Shown here: in pieces, positions 56,185 through 63,797 of the stretch
How positions within the stretch are numbered: the first letter of the stretch is position 1
Layout of the letters: the number at the start of each line of letters is the position of its first letter
Assembly (NCBI GenBank): GCA_964561145.1
Contig: CAZLNZ010000006.1
Coordinates: 28,089-92,088, forward strand
DNA from: RUG14300 sp964561145
GTDB taxonomy: Bacteria; Bacillota; Clostridia; Christensenellales; CAG-1252
DNA length: 64,000 nucleotides
Direction: 5' to 3'
Notes under the pieces: generated by a model
Database searches by the model: none
The model's input: the letters and a program-made list of their open reading frames with translations, nothing else
What the model was told of the DNA's origin: nothing
Made by a program: the position numbers and the translations under genes

Positions 56185-58185
56185 ATGAAAAATAAAAGAT
56201 TGATTTTTGCTATAATTGTATTGTTACTGTCACTTACCTTTATTCTTTCTGCGTGCGATCCTGTTAGACCTTTCAAGCTTAAGCCCAAAAAGGGAGTAAG
56301 TTCCGACAGCTTATACGTAAAAAAGGTTGATGGATTAGCAAAGGACTTTATTATGGGTATGGATGCATCGAGCGTTTTATCTCTCGAGGCAGGCGGAACT
56401 AAGTACTATAATTTTGATGGCGAAGAAGAGGATGTTTTTAAGATTTTGTCAGATAACGGAATCAATACCATTCGTGTTCGTGTTTGGAATAATCCATATG
56501 ATGCCGAAGGTAACGGTTATGGCGGTGGAAACTGCGATATAGAAACTGCAGTGGCTATCGGCAAACGTGCAAATGAGTATGGAATGAACTTGATGGTTGA
56601 TTTCCATTATAGCGATTTCTGGGCAGATCCCAGTAAACAAATGGCACCCTCAGCTTGGAAAAATATGGAAGTTGAGGAAAAGGCTCAGGCTTTGTATGAA
56701 TATACCGTAGAATCCCTTAACAGACTTAAGGAAGAGGGTATTAGAATCTCTATTATACAGATTGGTAATGAAACCAATGGAAAATTCTGCGGAGAGTCCG
56801 TTTGGTTCGATATTGCAATGCTTATGATACAAGGGTGTAAGGCTTGCCGTGAAGTTTATCCTTCTGCAAAAATTGCACTCCACTTCGCAAATCCCGAAAA
56901 GGTAACAAACTATAAGGATTATGCCTATAAGCTTGATTACTACGATATTGACTACGATATATTTGCCTCCTCCTACTATCCTTATTGGCACGGAACGCTT
57001 GAAAACCTATCCTCTCTTTTGGGTGAGATCGCAACGACTTACGATAAGGAGGTAATGGTTGCCGAAACCTCTTATGCTTTTACTAATGAGGATACCGATT
57101 TTTACGGAAATACAATCGGAGCAGGGGCAGGTGTTACTAAAAACTACCCCTTCACAGTTCAAGGTCAAGCAAATTGTATCAGAGATATAATTGATACCGT
57201 TGCTCATACCACTAACGGTATAGGCGTTTGTTACTGGGAAGGTACTTGGATAACTGCAGGTGGAGAAACTTACGAGGAAAATCAGGCTAAATGGGAGCAA
57301 TACGGCTCAGGCTGGGCCTCTTCCTATTCCGCAGCATATGATCCTAATGATGCAGGCAAATACTATGGTGGTTGTGCTGTTGATAACCAAGCCTTCTTCG
57401 ATTCTAAAGGAAATGTTTTAGAGAGTCTAAAGGTTTTTGCATTGGTTCGTAACGGAAACAAGGTTGACAACAATGCGGATGCACTAGAAGACGTTAGCAT
57501 TATTTGCGATCTGAACGAGCCACTTGTATTGCCCGAAACAGTTAATGCAATTATGCTCGATGACTCTAAGAGTGCAATAGAGGTTACTTGGAATGTTACC
57601 GATGCGGAAATTCAAGCGATGCACGAGAATGGTGTTCAAAAATATGATATCGAAGGTACTGCAGGTGGTATGACTTGTCACTGCTATGTATATATGGTGG
57701 AAAAGAACTTCTTGACCAACTACAGCTTTGAGGAGGATGCTAACAAAACAAAAATTCCTACAGGTTGGAGTGTGACTGATAATGCAAGTGCAACCGAATT
57801 ATGGGTTGAGGATAAAGTAACAGATTCTCTTACCGGGAATTGCCATTTCCACTTTTGGTCATCGGGAACTAATGCAATCAACTTTGATCTTGAGCAAAAA
57901 GCTGAGAACATTACTAGCGGAAAGTATAAGTATTCAATATCCATTATGGGCGGAGATGCCGGCGAAACGAACGTATATGCATACGTCAAATTGAATGGAA
58001 CAATAATTTCGACTGAGGCAATGGTTATAACCTCTTATGGTAACTGGGACACGGTAACAATAAAAGATATCGAGTATAACGAAGGTGACGAGCTTATCGT
58101 AGGTATTCATGTCGAGTGTCAAGGTTCCGGTAACGGTGCTTGGGGTAAAATAGACGATGCTCTCTTGAACTCCGTTACCGAGTAA
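56185..58185 (+). CDS. Surface GH53 endo-beta-1,4-galactanase with CBM61-like module
   Basis: Hydrolyses beta-1,4-galactan (pectin side chains) at the cell surface. The start is ATG 56185 after GGAG; an upstream TTG lies within the hairpin. The lipobox is LSAC. The GH53 barrel runs from about residue 45 to 425 (FIMGMDASSVLSLEAGG, DFHYSDFWADPSKQ). The acid/base Glu lies in IGNETNGKFCG and the nucleophile Glu in VAETSYAF. An Ig-like Big_4-type domain (about 430-510) and a C-terminal domain (about 512-665; NYSFEEDANKTKIPTGW, HFHFWSSGTNAINF) resembling galactan-binding CBM61 follow. Position after the ABC genes suggests its products are imported by that system or used by the cytoplasmic GH53. Confidence 0.93.
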   Translation: MKNKRLIFAIIVLLLSLTFILSACDPVRPFKLKPKKGVSSDSLYVKKVDGLAKDFIMGMDASSVLSLEAGGTKYYNFDGEEEDVFKILSDNGINTIRVRVWNNPYDAEGNGYGGGNCDIETAVAIGKRANEYGMNLMVDFHYSDFWADPSKQMAPSAWKNMEVEEKAQALYEYTVESLNRLKEEGIRISIIQIGNETNGKFCGESVWFDIAMLMIQGCKACREVYPSAKIALHFANPEKVTNYKDYAYKLDYYDIDYDIFASSYYPYWHGTLENLSSLLGEIATTYDKEVMVAETSYAFTNEDTDFYGNTIGAGAGVTKNYPFTVQGQANCIRDIIDTVAHTTNGIGVCYWEGTWITAGGETYEENQAKWEQYGSGWASSYSAAYDPNDAGKYYGGCAVDNQAFFDSKGNVLESLKVFALVRNGNKVDNNADALEDVSIICDLNEPLVLPETVNAIMLDDSKSAIEVTWNVTDAEIQAMHENGVQKYDIEGTAGGMTCHCYVYMVEKNFLTNYSFEEDANKTKIPTGWSVTDNASATELWVEDKVTDSLTGNCHFHFWSSGTNAINFDLEQKAENITSGKYKYSISIMGGDAGETNVYAYVKLNGTIISTEAMVITSYGNWDTVTIKDIEYNEGDELIVGIHVECQGSGNGAWGKIDDALLNSVTE

Positions 58186-58218
58186 ATAGAAAAATTAATG
58201 GTGTGATATAGCTTAATT

Positions 58219-59781
58219 ATGAAAAACAGAATAATAAAAATCACAGCACTTTTTGCAATCTGCATTATAATTCTTTCCTCTCTGTCTTTGGTTGCTTGCT
58301 CTGAGAAACTCCCTGTAGAGGTAGATCCTATTGACGATAACTATCGTGTATTTTACCAGATATTTGTCGGTTCTTTTTCCGACTCTAACGGTGACGGAAT
58401 AGGAGATCTAAGAGGTATTATCAACAGGTTTGACTACCTTAATGATGGCAATATCAATTCTGGTGAAAGTCTTGGTGTGCAAGGAATTTGGCTTTCTCCC
58501 ATTTTCACATCTCCGACTTACCATAAGTACGATTGCTCCAACTATTATCAAATAGATCCGAGTTTCGGTACAATGGAGGATTTAGAGGAATTAATAGAAC
58601 TTGCTCATTCGAGAAATGTAAAGGTTATACTAGACTTGGTATTGAATCATACATCTACCCAACATCCTTGGTTCAATAACTATATTAATGCAAGAAAATC
58701 TGGACTTGTCGGCAATAAATACTATAATTATTATAGTGATTCGAAAGAAAACGAGTATAATTCTTACAACGGAGTTATATATGAGTGCAATTTCGACTCT
58801 GGAATGCCTGAATTGAATTACGATAACGAAGATGTTCGTGCTGACGTACTTGATATTGCAAAGTATTACCTTGACATGGGAATAGACGGCTTCCGTTTTG
58901 ATGCCATTAAGTATATTTATTATGGTGAAACTGCAAAATCGGTAGAATTCTGGAACTGGTATATGAATGAACTAAGGTCATATAAGCCCGACATTTATAC
59001 AGTAGGTGAGTGTTGGTCAGGTGATGCCGAAGTTCTTGAGTATTATGGAGCAACCAATTGCTTTAATTTTACAACTGCTCAAGTTAACGGGAGAATTGCC
59101 AGTGCAGTTAGAAGTGAAAACATTAATACCTTTGCGAAGTATTTAGTCGCTCACTTAAATGAAATTAAGGAAAAAAGAGAAGATGCCATGTATATGCCCT
59201 TCTTAGCTAACCATGATACCGATAGAGCTGCAGGATATTTGACAGTAAGAGATGGCTGTGCTTACATTGCTGCAAACGTGTATTTGCTCTGTAGCGGTTC
59301 TCCGACTATTTATTATGGTGAAGAAATCGGAATGAAGGGAACTAGAGGATCTGCTAACACAGATGCCAATCGAAGATTGGCAATGCTCTGGGGTGATAAA
59401 GATACCGTGAAGAATCCGACAGGTTCGTCATACGACGAAAGTAACCAAAACAACGGAACCGTTGCGAGTCAGCTTAAAGATAAGAACAGTTTGCTTAATT
59501 ATTATGCAAAGGTAATATCTATGAGAAACAAATATCCTGCCATTGCAAGGGGTGAATATTCTCAACTTACTACTGAACATACCAGTGTTGGAGGTTTCCT
59601 AATCACGTATGAAGGTAAAGAATTAGCACTGATTCACAACCTTAGCTCAACCGAAACCGTTTCCATACCTCTTCCCGAAGGGTATACTAACCTTGCCGAT
59701 TATATCGGACTAAATAAAGGAAAAGTTTCAAACGGAATTTTGGAGATTGGACCTCAGACAAGCGTAATATTAACAAAATAG
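58219..59781 (+). CDS. Surface alpha-amylase-family lipoprotein (GH13)
   Basis: A GH13 enzyme that degrades alpha-1,4-glucans outside the cell. The signal peptide ends in the lipobox LVAC. The four conserved regions are clear: VILDLVLNHTS, GFRFDAIKYI (nucleophile Asp), TVGECWSG (acid Glu) and FLANHDTDR. The N-terminus has RVFYQIFVGSFSDSNGDGIG, which includes the calcium-binding loop of the oligo-1,6-glucosidase/alpha-amylase group. 520 residues is a barrel plus a short C-terminal beta-domain with no added binding module. The ribosome site is weak and no promoter is seen in the 33-nt gap from the GH53 gene, so it is probably the last gene of the operon. Confidence 0.93.
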   Translation: MKNRIIKITALFAICIIILSSLSLVACSEKLPVEVDPIDDNYRVFYQIFVGSFSDSNGDGIGDLRGIINRFDYLNDGNINSGESLGVQGIWLSPIFTSPTYHKYDCSNYYQIDPSFGTMEDLEELIELAHSRNVKVILDLVLNHTSTQHPWFNNYINARKSGLVGNKYYNYYSDSKENEYNSYNGVIYECNFDSGMPELNYDNEDVRADVLDIAKYYLDMGIDGFRFDAIKYIYYGETAKSVEFWNWYMNELRSYKPDIYTVGECWSGDAEVLEYYGATNCFNFTTAQVNGRIASAVRSENINTFAKYLVAHLNEIKEKREDAMYMPFLANHDTDRAAGYLTVRDGCAYIAANVYLLCSGSPTIYYGEEIGMKGTRGSANTDANRRLAMLWGDKDTVKNPTGSSYDESNQNNGTVASQLKDKNSLLNYYAKVISMRNKYPAIARGEYSQLTTEHTSVGGFLITYEGKELALIHNLSSTETVSIPLPEGYTNLADYIGLNKGKVSNGILEIGPQTSVILTK

Positions 59782-59854
59782 TTGAGCGTTTTCAAAGCCT
59801 TTGCCTAGCTCAAGTCGTAAAATAATAAGCTGGTATCAGGTCCGATTTTAACAT

Positions 59855-59890
59855 AATATCCATCGGTTTATGCCGGTGGATATTGTTTTG
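59855..59890 (+). terminator. Terminator after the amylase gene
   Basis: AATATCCATCGG (59855-59866) pairs with CCGGTGGATATT (59873-59884, one G-U), followed by GTTTTG. A structured RNA begins 4 nt later. Confidence 0.75.
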
Positions 59891-59894
59891 TAAT

Positions 59895-60240
59895 GTGCTC
59901 GGCACGCGTAATAACTTGGCGGTGAAAGTTCGCCGATGGTTGGTTGCTAACGGACTATGAGTAGTCAGCAGAAACCATAGAACCAAAAAACTGGAAGGGC
60001 TGAAAGGTTCAAAATCGCATATTAAAGATGTTCTGCTGTGAACCGATATGCAAAGTATCCAAAATGTATATGAGGTAAAATGCCGGAAGGCTTAGGTTAG
60101 AGACGCTTAGAAGCGTTGAAACAATATGGGACAGAGACTGAACCGCAGTATGATGAAAGGTATGTACGCTAGTGTTAGATGAAGGAAATCCTCTCCTATT
60201 ATGAAAGAAAACTATTTTGCAATGCCGTGTAGCGTCTATG
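59895..60240 (+). ncRNA. Probable group II intron 5' remnant without its protein
   Basis: Begins GTGCTCGGCACGCG and holds hairpins like group II domain I: GGCG-gtgaaagtt-CGCC (59918-59934), nested TGGTT...AACCA enclosing GCT/AGC and GACTA-tgag-TAGTC (about 59936-59977), and ACGCTT-ag-AAGCGT (about 60100-60116). TTGGCGGTGAAAGTTCGCC and AGCAGAAACC recall bacterial group II intron starts. There is no reverse transcriptase ORF and no domain V is visible, so it is truncated. Its place immediately after a terminator hairpin matches the insertion habit of group IIC introns. The 3' limit is uncertain. The rest of the gap to 60325 holds an imperfect GTTTACG...CGTAAAC inverted repeat. Confidence 0.45.
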
Positions 60241-60325
60241 TCATTTTTATCATTTGAGTGCAATAAAATATTAGCTTAAACAGACGTTTACGGTGTGAGT
60301 CTTTCGAACGTAAACCCGACTTTGC

Positions 60326-60955
60326 TCAATGTACAGAGTGCCAGACATTGGTAACAATACCTACGATCTGACAGTTGTCAACAATGATATCTTCATAGAT
60401 ACGTTTTCCGTCGATTTCGGCATCGTTTTCCGGGTGAAGGATTATCTTTCCATTGCGTCTGTAAAACCTTTTGGCGGTGGCATCTTGACCATCTACAAGG
60501 GCAATAACTATTTGCCCCTCTTCCGCATTTTCTTGCTTACGCACAAACATATAATCCTTATCGAAAATACCTGCGTCTTTCATACTGGAACCGATTGCAC
60601 GCAACATAAAGTACTCACCTTTTCCAAGCAGGTCCTCGGGTAAAGAAAAGGTACCTTCGATATTTTCTTCTGCAAGTATTGGCTGACCGCATGCACATTG
60701 ACCTACTAGAGATACCGTTCTTGTTCGTCCCACAGATAAGACATCGCAAATGCTTATACTGCCATCACTATTTTTTTCAATTAGGCCACGTTCTTTAAGC
60801 ACTCGAATGTATCTTTCAACTTTACTAACGCTTGGATAAAAGTTGGAAAACCTTGCCATTATAGTGCGGTATGAAGGAGATTTTCCGTTAGAAAGTTGGT
60901 AGCTTTTTACAAAATCTAAGGTTTCTTCCAACATTTTTTCATCGTATAGTTGCAT
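60326..60955 (-). CDS. lexA: LexA-type SOS repressor
   Basis: A 209-residue self-cleaving repressor. The start is ATG 60955, behind AAAGGAGGGT; the ORF opens further to 61021, but the promoter lies in that stretch. Residues about 1-80 form a winged-helix DNA-binding domain (KSPSYRTIMARFSNFYPSVS, YIRVLKERGLI). The C-terminal S24 peptidase domain has the catalytic Ser in IGSSMKDAGI and the Lys in DATAKRF. The self-cleavage site would be Cys-Gly (QCACGQPIL) rather than the usual Ala-Gly. Transcribed alone on the minus strand, with a candidate operator between promoter and start, it is probably autoregulated. Confidence 0.92.
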   Translation of the reverse strand: MQLYDEKMLEETLDFVKSYQLSNGKSPSYRTIMARFSNFYPSVSKVERYIRVLKERGLIEKNSDGSISICDVLSVGRTRTVSLVGQCACGQPILAEENIEGTFSLPEDLLGKGEYFMLRAIGSSMKDAGIFDKDYMFVRKQENAEEGQIVIALVDGQDATAKRFYRRNGKIILHPENDAEIDGKRIYEDIIVDNCQIVGIVTNVWHSVH

Positions 60956-60971
60956 ATACCCTCCTTTTATG

Positions 60972-60984
60972 GGACGGTCCGTCC
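60972..60984 (-). promoter_or_regulatory. lexA: Candidate LexA operator in the lexA leader
   Basis: GGACGG-t-CCGTCC, a perfect 6-bp inverted repeat around one base, between the -10 and the ribosome site of lexA. It is unlike the Bacillus SOS box (CGAAC-N4-GTTCG). I saw no second copy in the window. Confidence 0.5.
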
Positions 60985-60991
60985 TTTTAAG

Positions 60992-61021
60992 ATTATAGCA
61001 CACCCTGTTCCGTGAAGTCAA
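60992..61021 (-). promoter_or_regulatory. lexA: lexA promoter
   Basis: On the minus strand TTGACT (61021-61016), 18-nt spacer, TATAAT (60997-60992). Confidence 0.75.
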
Positions 61022-61133
61022 TACCTTTTTATTCCTTTAGAGATAAAAGTGAAATTAAAATCTGCAAAAAAGAGTGAAATAAAAATCGTTAACCCTGTTT
61101 ACAAGTAATTTTCAGGGTATTAAAAGCTCAAAC

Positions 61134-61162
61134 TTGACACAAGCTTTAATTATTGTTATACT
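61134..61162 (+). promoter_or_regulatory. Promoter of the DUF1294-like gene and followers
   Basis: TTGACA (61134-61139), 17-nt spacer, TATACT (61157-61162). Confidence 0.75.
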
Positions 61163-61168
61163 GTAAAT

Positions 61169-61185
61169 GTAGCAATAACTGCTAC
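61169..61185 (+). promoter_or_regulatory. Inverted repeat at the transcription start of the DUF1294-like gene
   Basis: GTAGCA-ataac-TGCTAC, right after the -10. It could be an operator or a small leader hairpin. Confidence 0.4.
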
Positions 61186-61226
61186 AAATTTTTTCTTTTG
61201 ATTTGATAAATCGACTATGAGGTGTT

Positions 61227-61691
61227 ATGGTTTATTTACTTGGAACAATGAATCTTTATCAGCGAAGCATTATTTCTTGCTTTGTAGTAATGACAATTGT
61301 CGGGCTTGCTCTCATAATCGAGGACAAGAAAAGGTGGAAGGCTCACACAAGACGTTCTGCCGATATGATGAATCGTAAGGCAAAGGCGGCAATAGATATT
61401 TCTGAATCTGAACCTGGTATAGAAGAGGAGAGCGAAGCCAAAAGAAAAAAGGGGCAGGATAAAGAATACGAATACGAGGGACGAATAACGGACAGAGTAC
61501 TTTTTATAATCGCATTTCTCTTCGGTGGACTCGGAGAGCTCCTTGGTATGATATTTGCAAAGCATAAATGGTATAGACGCTCGTATAAAATCGGAATGCC
61601 GTTAATTGCCCTTTTCGATGTTTTATTTGTAGTTTTCCTAGTATTCATTGTCGGTGAGTTGGGCGGCGATGGCGGAATAAAGGTAACCTAA
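61227..61691 (+). CDS. DUF1294-like small membrane protein
   Basis: A 154-residue membrane protein with a GAGGTG site. One span lies near the N-terminus (SIISCFVVMTIVGLALII), followed by a basic/acidic cytoplasmic loop of about 60 residues. The C-terminal part, FLFGGLGELLGMIFAKHKWYRR, has the G-G-x-G...GM...HK signature I associate with DUF1294, and ends with a second span pair. The function of DUF1294 proteins is not known. It lies 14 nt before the hydrolase-fold gene and probably shares its transcript. Confidence 0.75.
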   Translation: MVYLLGTMNLYQRSIISCFVVMTIVGLALIIEDKKRWKAHTRRSADMMNRKAKAAIDISESEPGIEEESEAKRKKGQDKEYEYEGRITDRVLFIIAFLFGGLGELLGMIFAKHKWYRRSYKIGMPLIALFDVLFVVFLVFIVGELGGDGGIKVT

Positions 61692-61705
61692 TAGGGAGTT
61701 TGTTT

Positions 61706-62614
61706 ATGAATAAAAAAACAAAAAAAGAGGTGTTGACAAAACCTCAAAAGATGCAAAATAAGTTAAAAAGGCAAAACGGACTCGGTTCTAACTATAAACC
61801 CCCGAGAGGATTCGATTATCATAGATTTACCGTAGGCTCGATTCCCATAGAAACCCTTGCCAAGAAACTAAGTCACCCTAAAAAGGTTTTTCTAATTCTT
61901 CACAAGGGGTGCTTTTTACGTGGCGTGGTTGACAATGATAGAAAGTTATTGAAGCTGTTTTCAAAAAAAATCGGTGGATTAGCCGTTTTGGTGGATTATG
62001 GCGTAATGCCTAAAAATAAATTTCCAAAGCCGCTCGAAGAAATTTATTCCGTTTGGCAATGGTTAATGCAAGAGCATAAACCGCAAGATGTAACATTGAT
62101 CGGAGAGGGCGTCGGGGCTTCACTAGCTATAAGTTTATGTTTGAAGCTACAAACAGAAGACCAAACACCACGCAGTATTGTTTGTTTTAATCCCTTTTTG
62201 GATATGAGCATCAGAGGCGATAGCTATTACGATCACTTCTATCTCGATAAAAGTTATACTTCTTATAAGATTTCACATAGCGACTTGCGTGAAGAAATAT
62301 TATCCCAAGAGCTGTTCGAATACGGCGGAAACGTGGCACAAAACGATCCTCTATATTCCCCGGTTTATGCCGAGTATAGAGACTTTCCGCCTGTCTACAT
62401 TGCTTACGGCGGGGATAGTGTTCTTTCCAGCGATGCGGAAACTTTGATTGAAAAACTAACTAACAGCGGCTCGCTTGTAGAAGTTCAATGTGCAGAAGGA
62501 AGATATGGCGATTATTTCTTTGACAAGCCTACACGTGATGGCAAAAAGCAGATAAAACTTGCCATAGGATTTATCAAAAGAGCATATAACTTAAGAAAAG
62601 TAGCCGAGGAATAA
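61706..62614 (+). CDS. Alpha/beta-hydrolase-fold protein lacking its catalytic serine
   Basis: A 302-residue protein, start ATG 61706 after GGGAG (a TTG at 61700 lies in frame). Residues about 60-300 follow the HSL/carboxylesterase fold: VFLILHKGCFLRG stands where HGGG-F occurs in active enzymes, a nucleophile-elbow strand is followed by GEGVGAS, and then FPPVYIAYGGDSVLSSDA holds the acid site. The nucleophile elbow G-x-S-x-G reads G-E-G-V-G, so the serine is a glycine. The usual His region reads EGRYGDYF with no histidine. It therefore looks like a pseudo-enzyme that binds a ligand or partner. The first ~40 residues are strongly basic and probably unstructured. Confidence 0.78.
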   Translation: MNKKTKKEVLTKPQKMQNKLKRQNGLGSNYKPPRGFDYHRFTVGSIPIETLAKKLSHPKKVFLILHKGCFLRGVVDNDRKLLKLFSKKIGGLAVLVDYGVMPKNKFPKPLEEIYSVWQWLMQEHKPQDVTLIGEGVGASLAISLCLKLQTEDQTPRSIVCFNPFLDMSIRGDSYYDHFYLDKSYTSYKISHSDLREEILSQELFEYGGNVAQNDPLYSPVYAEYRDFPPVYIAYGGDSVLSSDAETLIEKLTNSGSLVEVQCAEGRYGDYFFDKPTRDGKKQIKLAIGFIKRAYNLRKVAEE

Positions 62615-62670
62615 AAGCAAAATTCCTCTTATTTGTAGTAAAAAACAGCGGAATTGTATATCATAATAGT

Positions 62671-63546
62671 ATGGATGATTGTTTGTTGATAATCAATACA
62701 ATGTCAGGTAACGGCGATATGGCACACGAACAAGAACTTGCCAAAGTTTTTGGCAATAATTCTATCGTCGATACATTGTATGTTACAGAAAATACGATAA
62801 TTCCGCAATTATCACAAAATAAGGTCGTTGTTTGTGGCGGTGACGGCACCCTTAATTCCATTCTTAATACTCCGACATCTCATGAAACTGAGATTTTTTA
62901 TATTCCTTATGGAACACTTAACGAGCTTAGTTCAGGGGATAAAGAGGACGAGTTCGATGTATACGAGATAGGCGAAGTAAACGGGAAAAGGTTTTCTTAC
63001 GTTATGGCTTGCGGAATCTTTACACCCCTCGGATATGTTGTTGACGAAAAGAAGAAAAAACGCTTTAAAAAACTTGCCTACATTTCAGAGGTAATTAACG
63101 AGTATAAAGTACATCGCGTCAAAGCCGTAATGTCGATTGACAACAAGGAGTATCGAGGAGAGTATAGTCTTATCATGGCTATCGATTCCCCTTGTTGCTT
63201 TGGATTCAAGTTTAACAAAGCGTACAAGTTTGATGACGGATTGATGCACCTTTTAACAATTAAAGCACCAAAGAATAACGGATTTTGGGGCAAAGTTAAG
63301 CTTTTCTTTCCTCTATTTAGAGCCTTCTTTATCGGTTTTAAAAAGGAGTATAGCTCAAAGAATATGCTTTTTACCCCTTTTAAACACTTGGAAATGGACA
63401 TAGATAAAACCACCTTCGATCTTGATGGTGAGCGGGTTGTTTTAGATGGAAAACTTGAGATAAGTGTCCATAAGCTGTCTTCCCCGATAAAGGTAATTAA
63501 ACGTAAAAAAATGATGGATATTATACGAAACGGAGAAACGAGATAA
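62671..63546 (+). CDS. Diacylglycerol kinase-family lipid kinase
   Basis: A 291-residue cytoplasmic lipid kinase of the DagK/YegS/sphingosine-kinase fold. The nucleotide-binding motif is CGGDGTLNSI near residue 52, and IPYGTLNELS near residue 80 stands for the GTxNDFA motif. The C-terminal domain has the beta-sandwich of the family (DDGLMHLLTIKAPKN, TTFDLDGERVVLDGKLEISV). No ribosome site precedes the ATG; a TATATC at 62657-62662 (18 nt after TTGTAG) could start a leaderless message. It is only 56 nt from the previous gene, so co-transcription is also possible. Substrate is probably diacylglycerol or a related lipid. Confidence 0.85.
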   Translation: MDDCLLIINTMSGNGDMAHEQELAKVFGNNSIVDTLYVTENTIIPQLSQNKVVVCGGDGTLNSILNTPTSHETEIFYIPYGTLNELSSGDKEDEFDVYEIGEVNGKRFSYVMACGIFTPLGYVVDEKKKKRFKKLAYISEVINEYKVHRVKAVMSIDNKEYRGEYSLIMAIDSPCCFGFKFNKAYKFDDGLMHLLTIKAPKNNGFWGKVKLFFPLFRAFFIGFKKEYSSKNMLFTPFKHLEMDIDKTTFDLDGERVVLDGKLEISVHKLSSPIKVIKRKKMMDIIRNGETR

Positions 63547-63566
63547 GTGTCTTTCTCCGTTTGTTT
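63528..63566 (+). terminator. Terminator overlapping the end of the lipid kinase gene
   Basis: AAACGGAGAAA (63528-63538) pairs perfectly with TTTCTCCGTTT (63552-63562), followed by GTTTG. The stop codon TAA (63544-63546) lies in the loop. Confidence 0.75.
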
Positions 63567-63678
63567 GAAAAACATAACAATGTACGACCTTTATAGTATT
63601 ATTTCCAAAGGCGAATTATTGCTTGCTTTTTTGAATAATAAGAGGTATATTTTATATTAATATATTGTTATACAATAT

Positions 63679-63797
63679 GGAGGCGTGGCGAAATGGTAAA
63701 CGCACGGGAATTATTTTTGTGTTTTGAAAAAAGCACTTACAGCAACTAACGCAAGTTTTTGGATCCCGGTTCTGTAGGTTCGAATCCTATCGCCTCC
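63679..63797 (+). tRNA. tRNA-like gene with a 54-nt anticodon loop
   Basis: All helices of a type I tRNA are present: acceptor GGAGGCG/CGCCTCC, U8, D stem GCG/CGC with loop AAATGGTAAA (G18-G19 and A21 in place), anticodon stem CGGGA/TCCCG, 5-nt variable loop GTTCT, T stem GTAGG/CCTAT with the canonical loop TTCGAAT. Between the two anticodon half-stems lie 54 nt instead of 7. The surplus of ~47 nt can fold by itself (GTGTTTT-gaaa-AAAGCAC). No CCA is encoded; a T-run follows directly. It may be an intron-containing tRNA, a tRNA interrupted by insertion, or a tRNA-mimic RNA. The anticodon cannot be read. Confidence 0.6.

Noticed and set aside
60250..60325. Group II intron domain V in the GTTTACG...CGTAAAC hairpin
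   Set aside because: It lacks the AGC triad and the two-base bulge expected for domain V.
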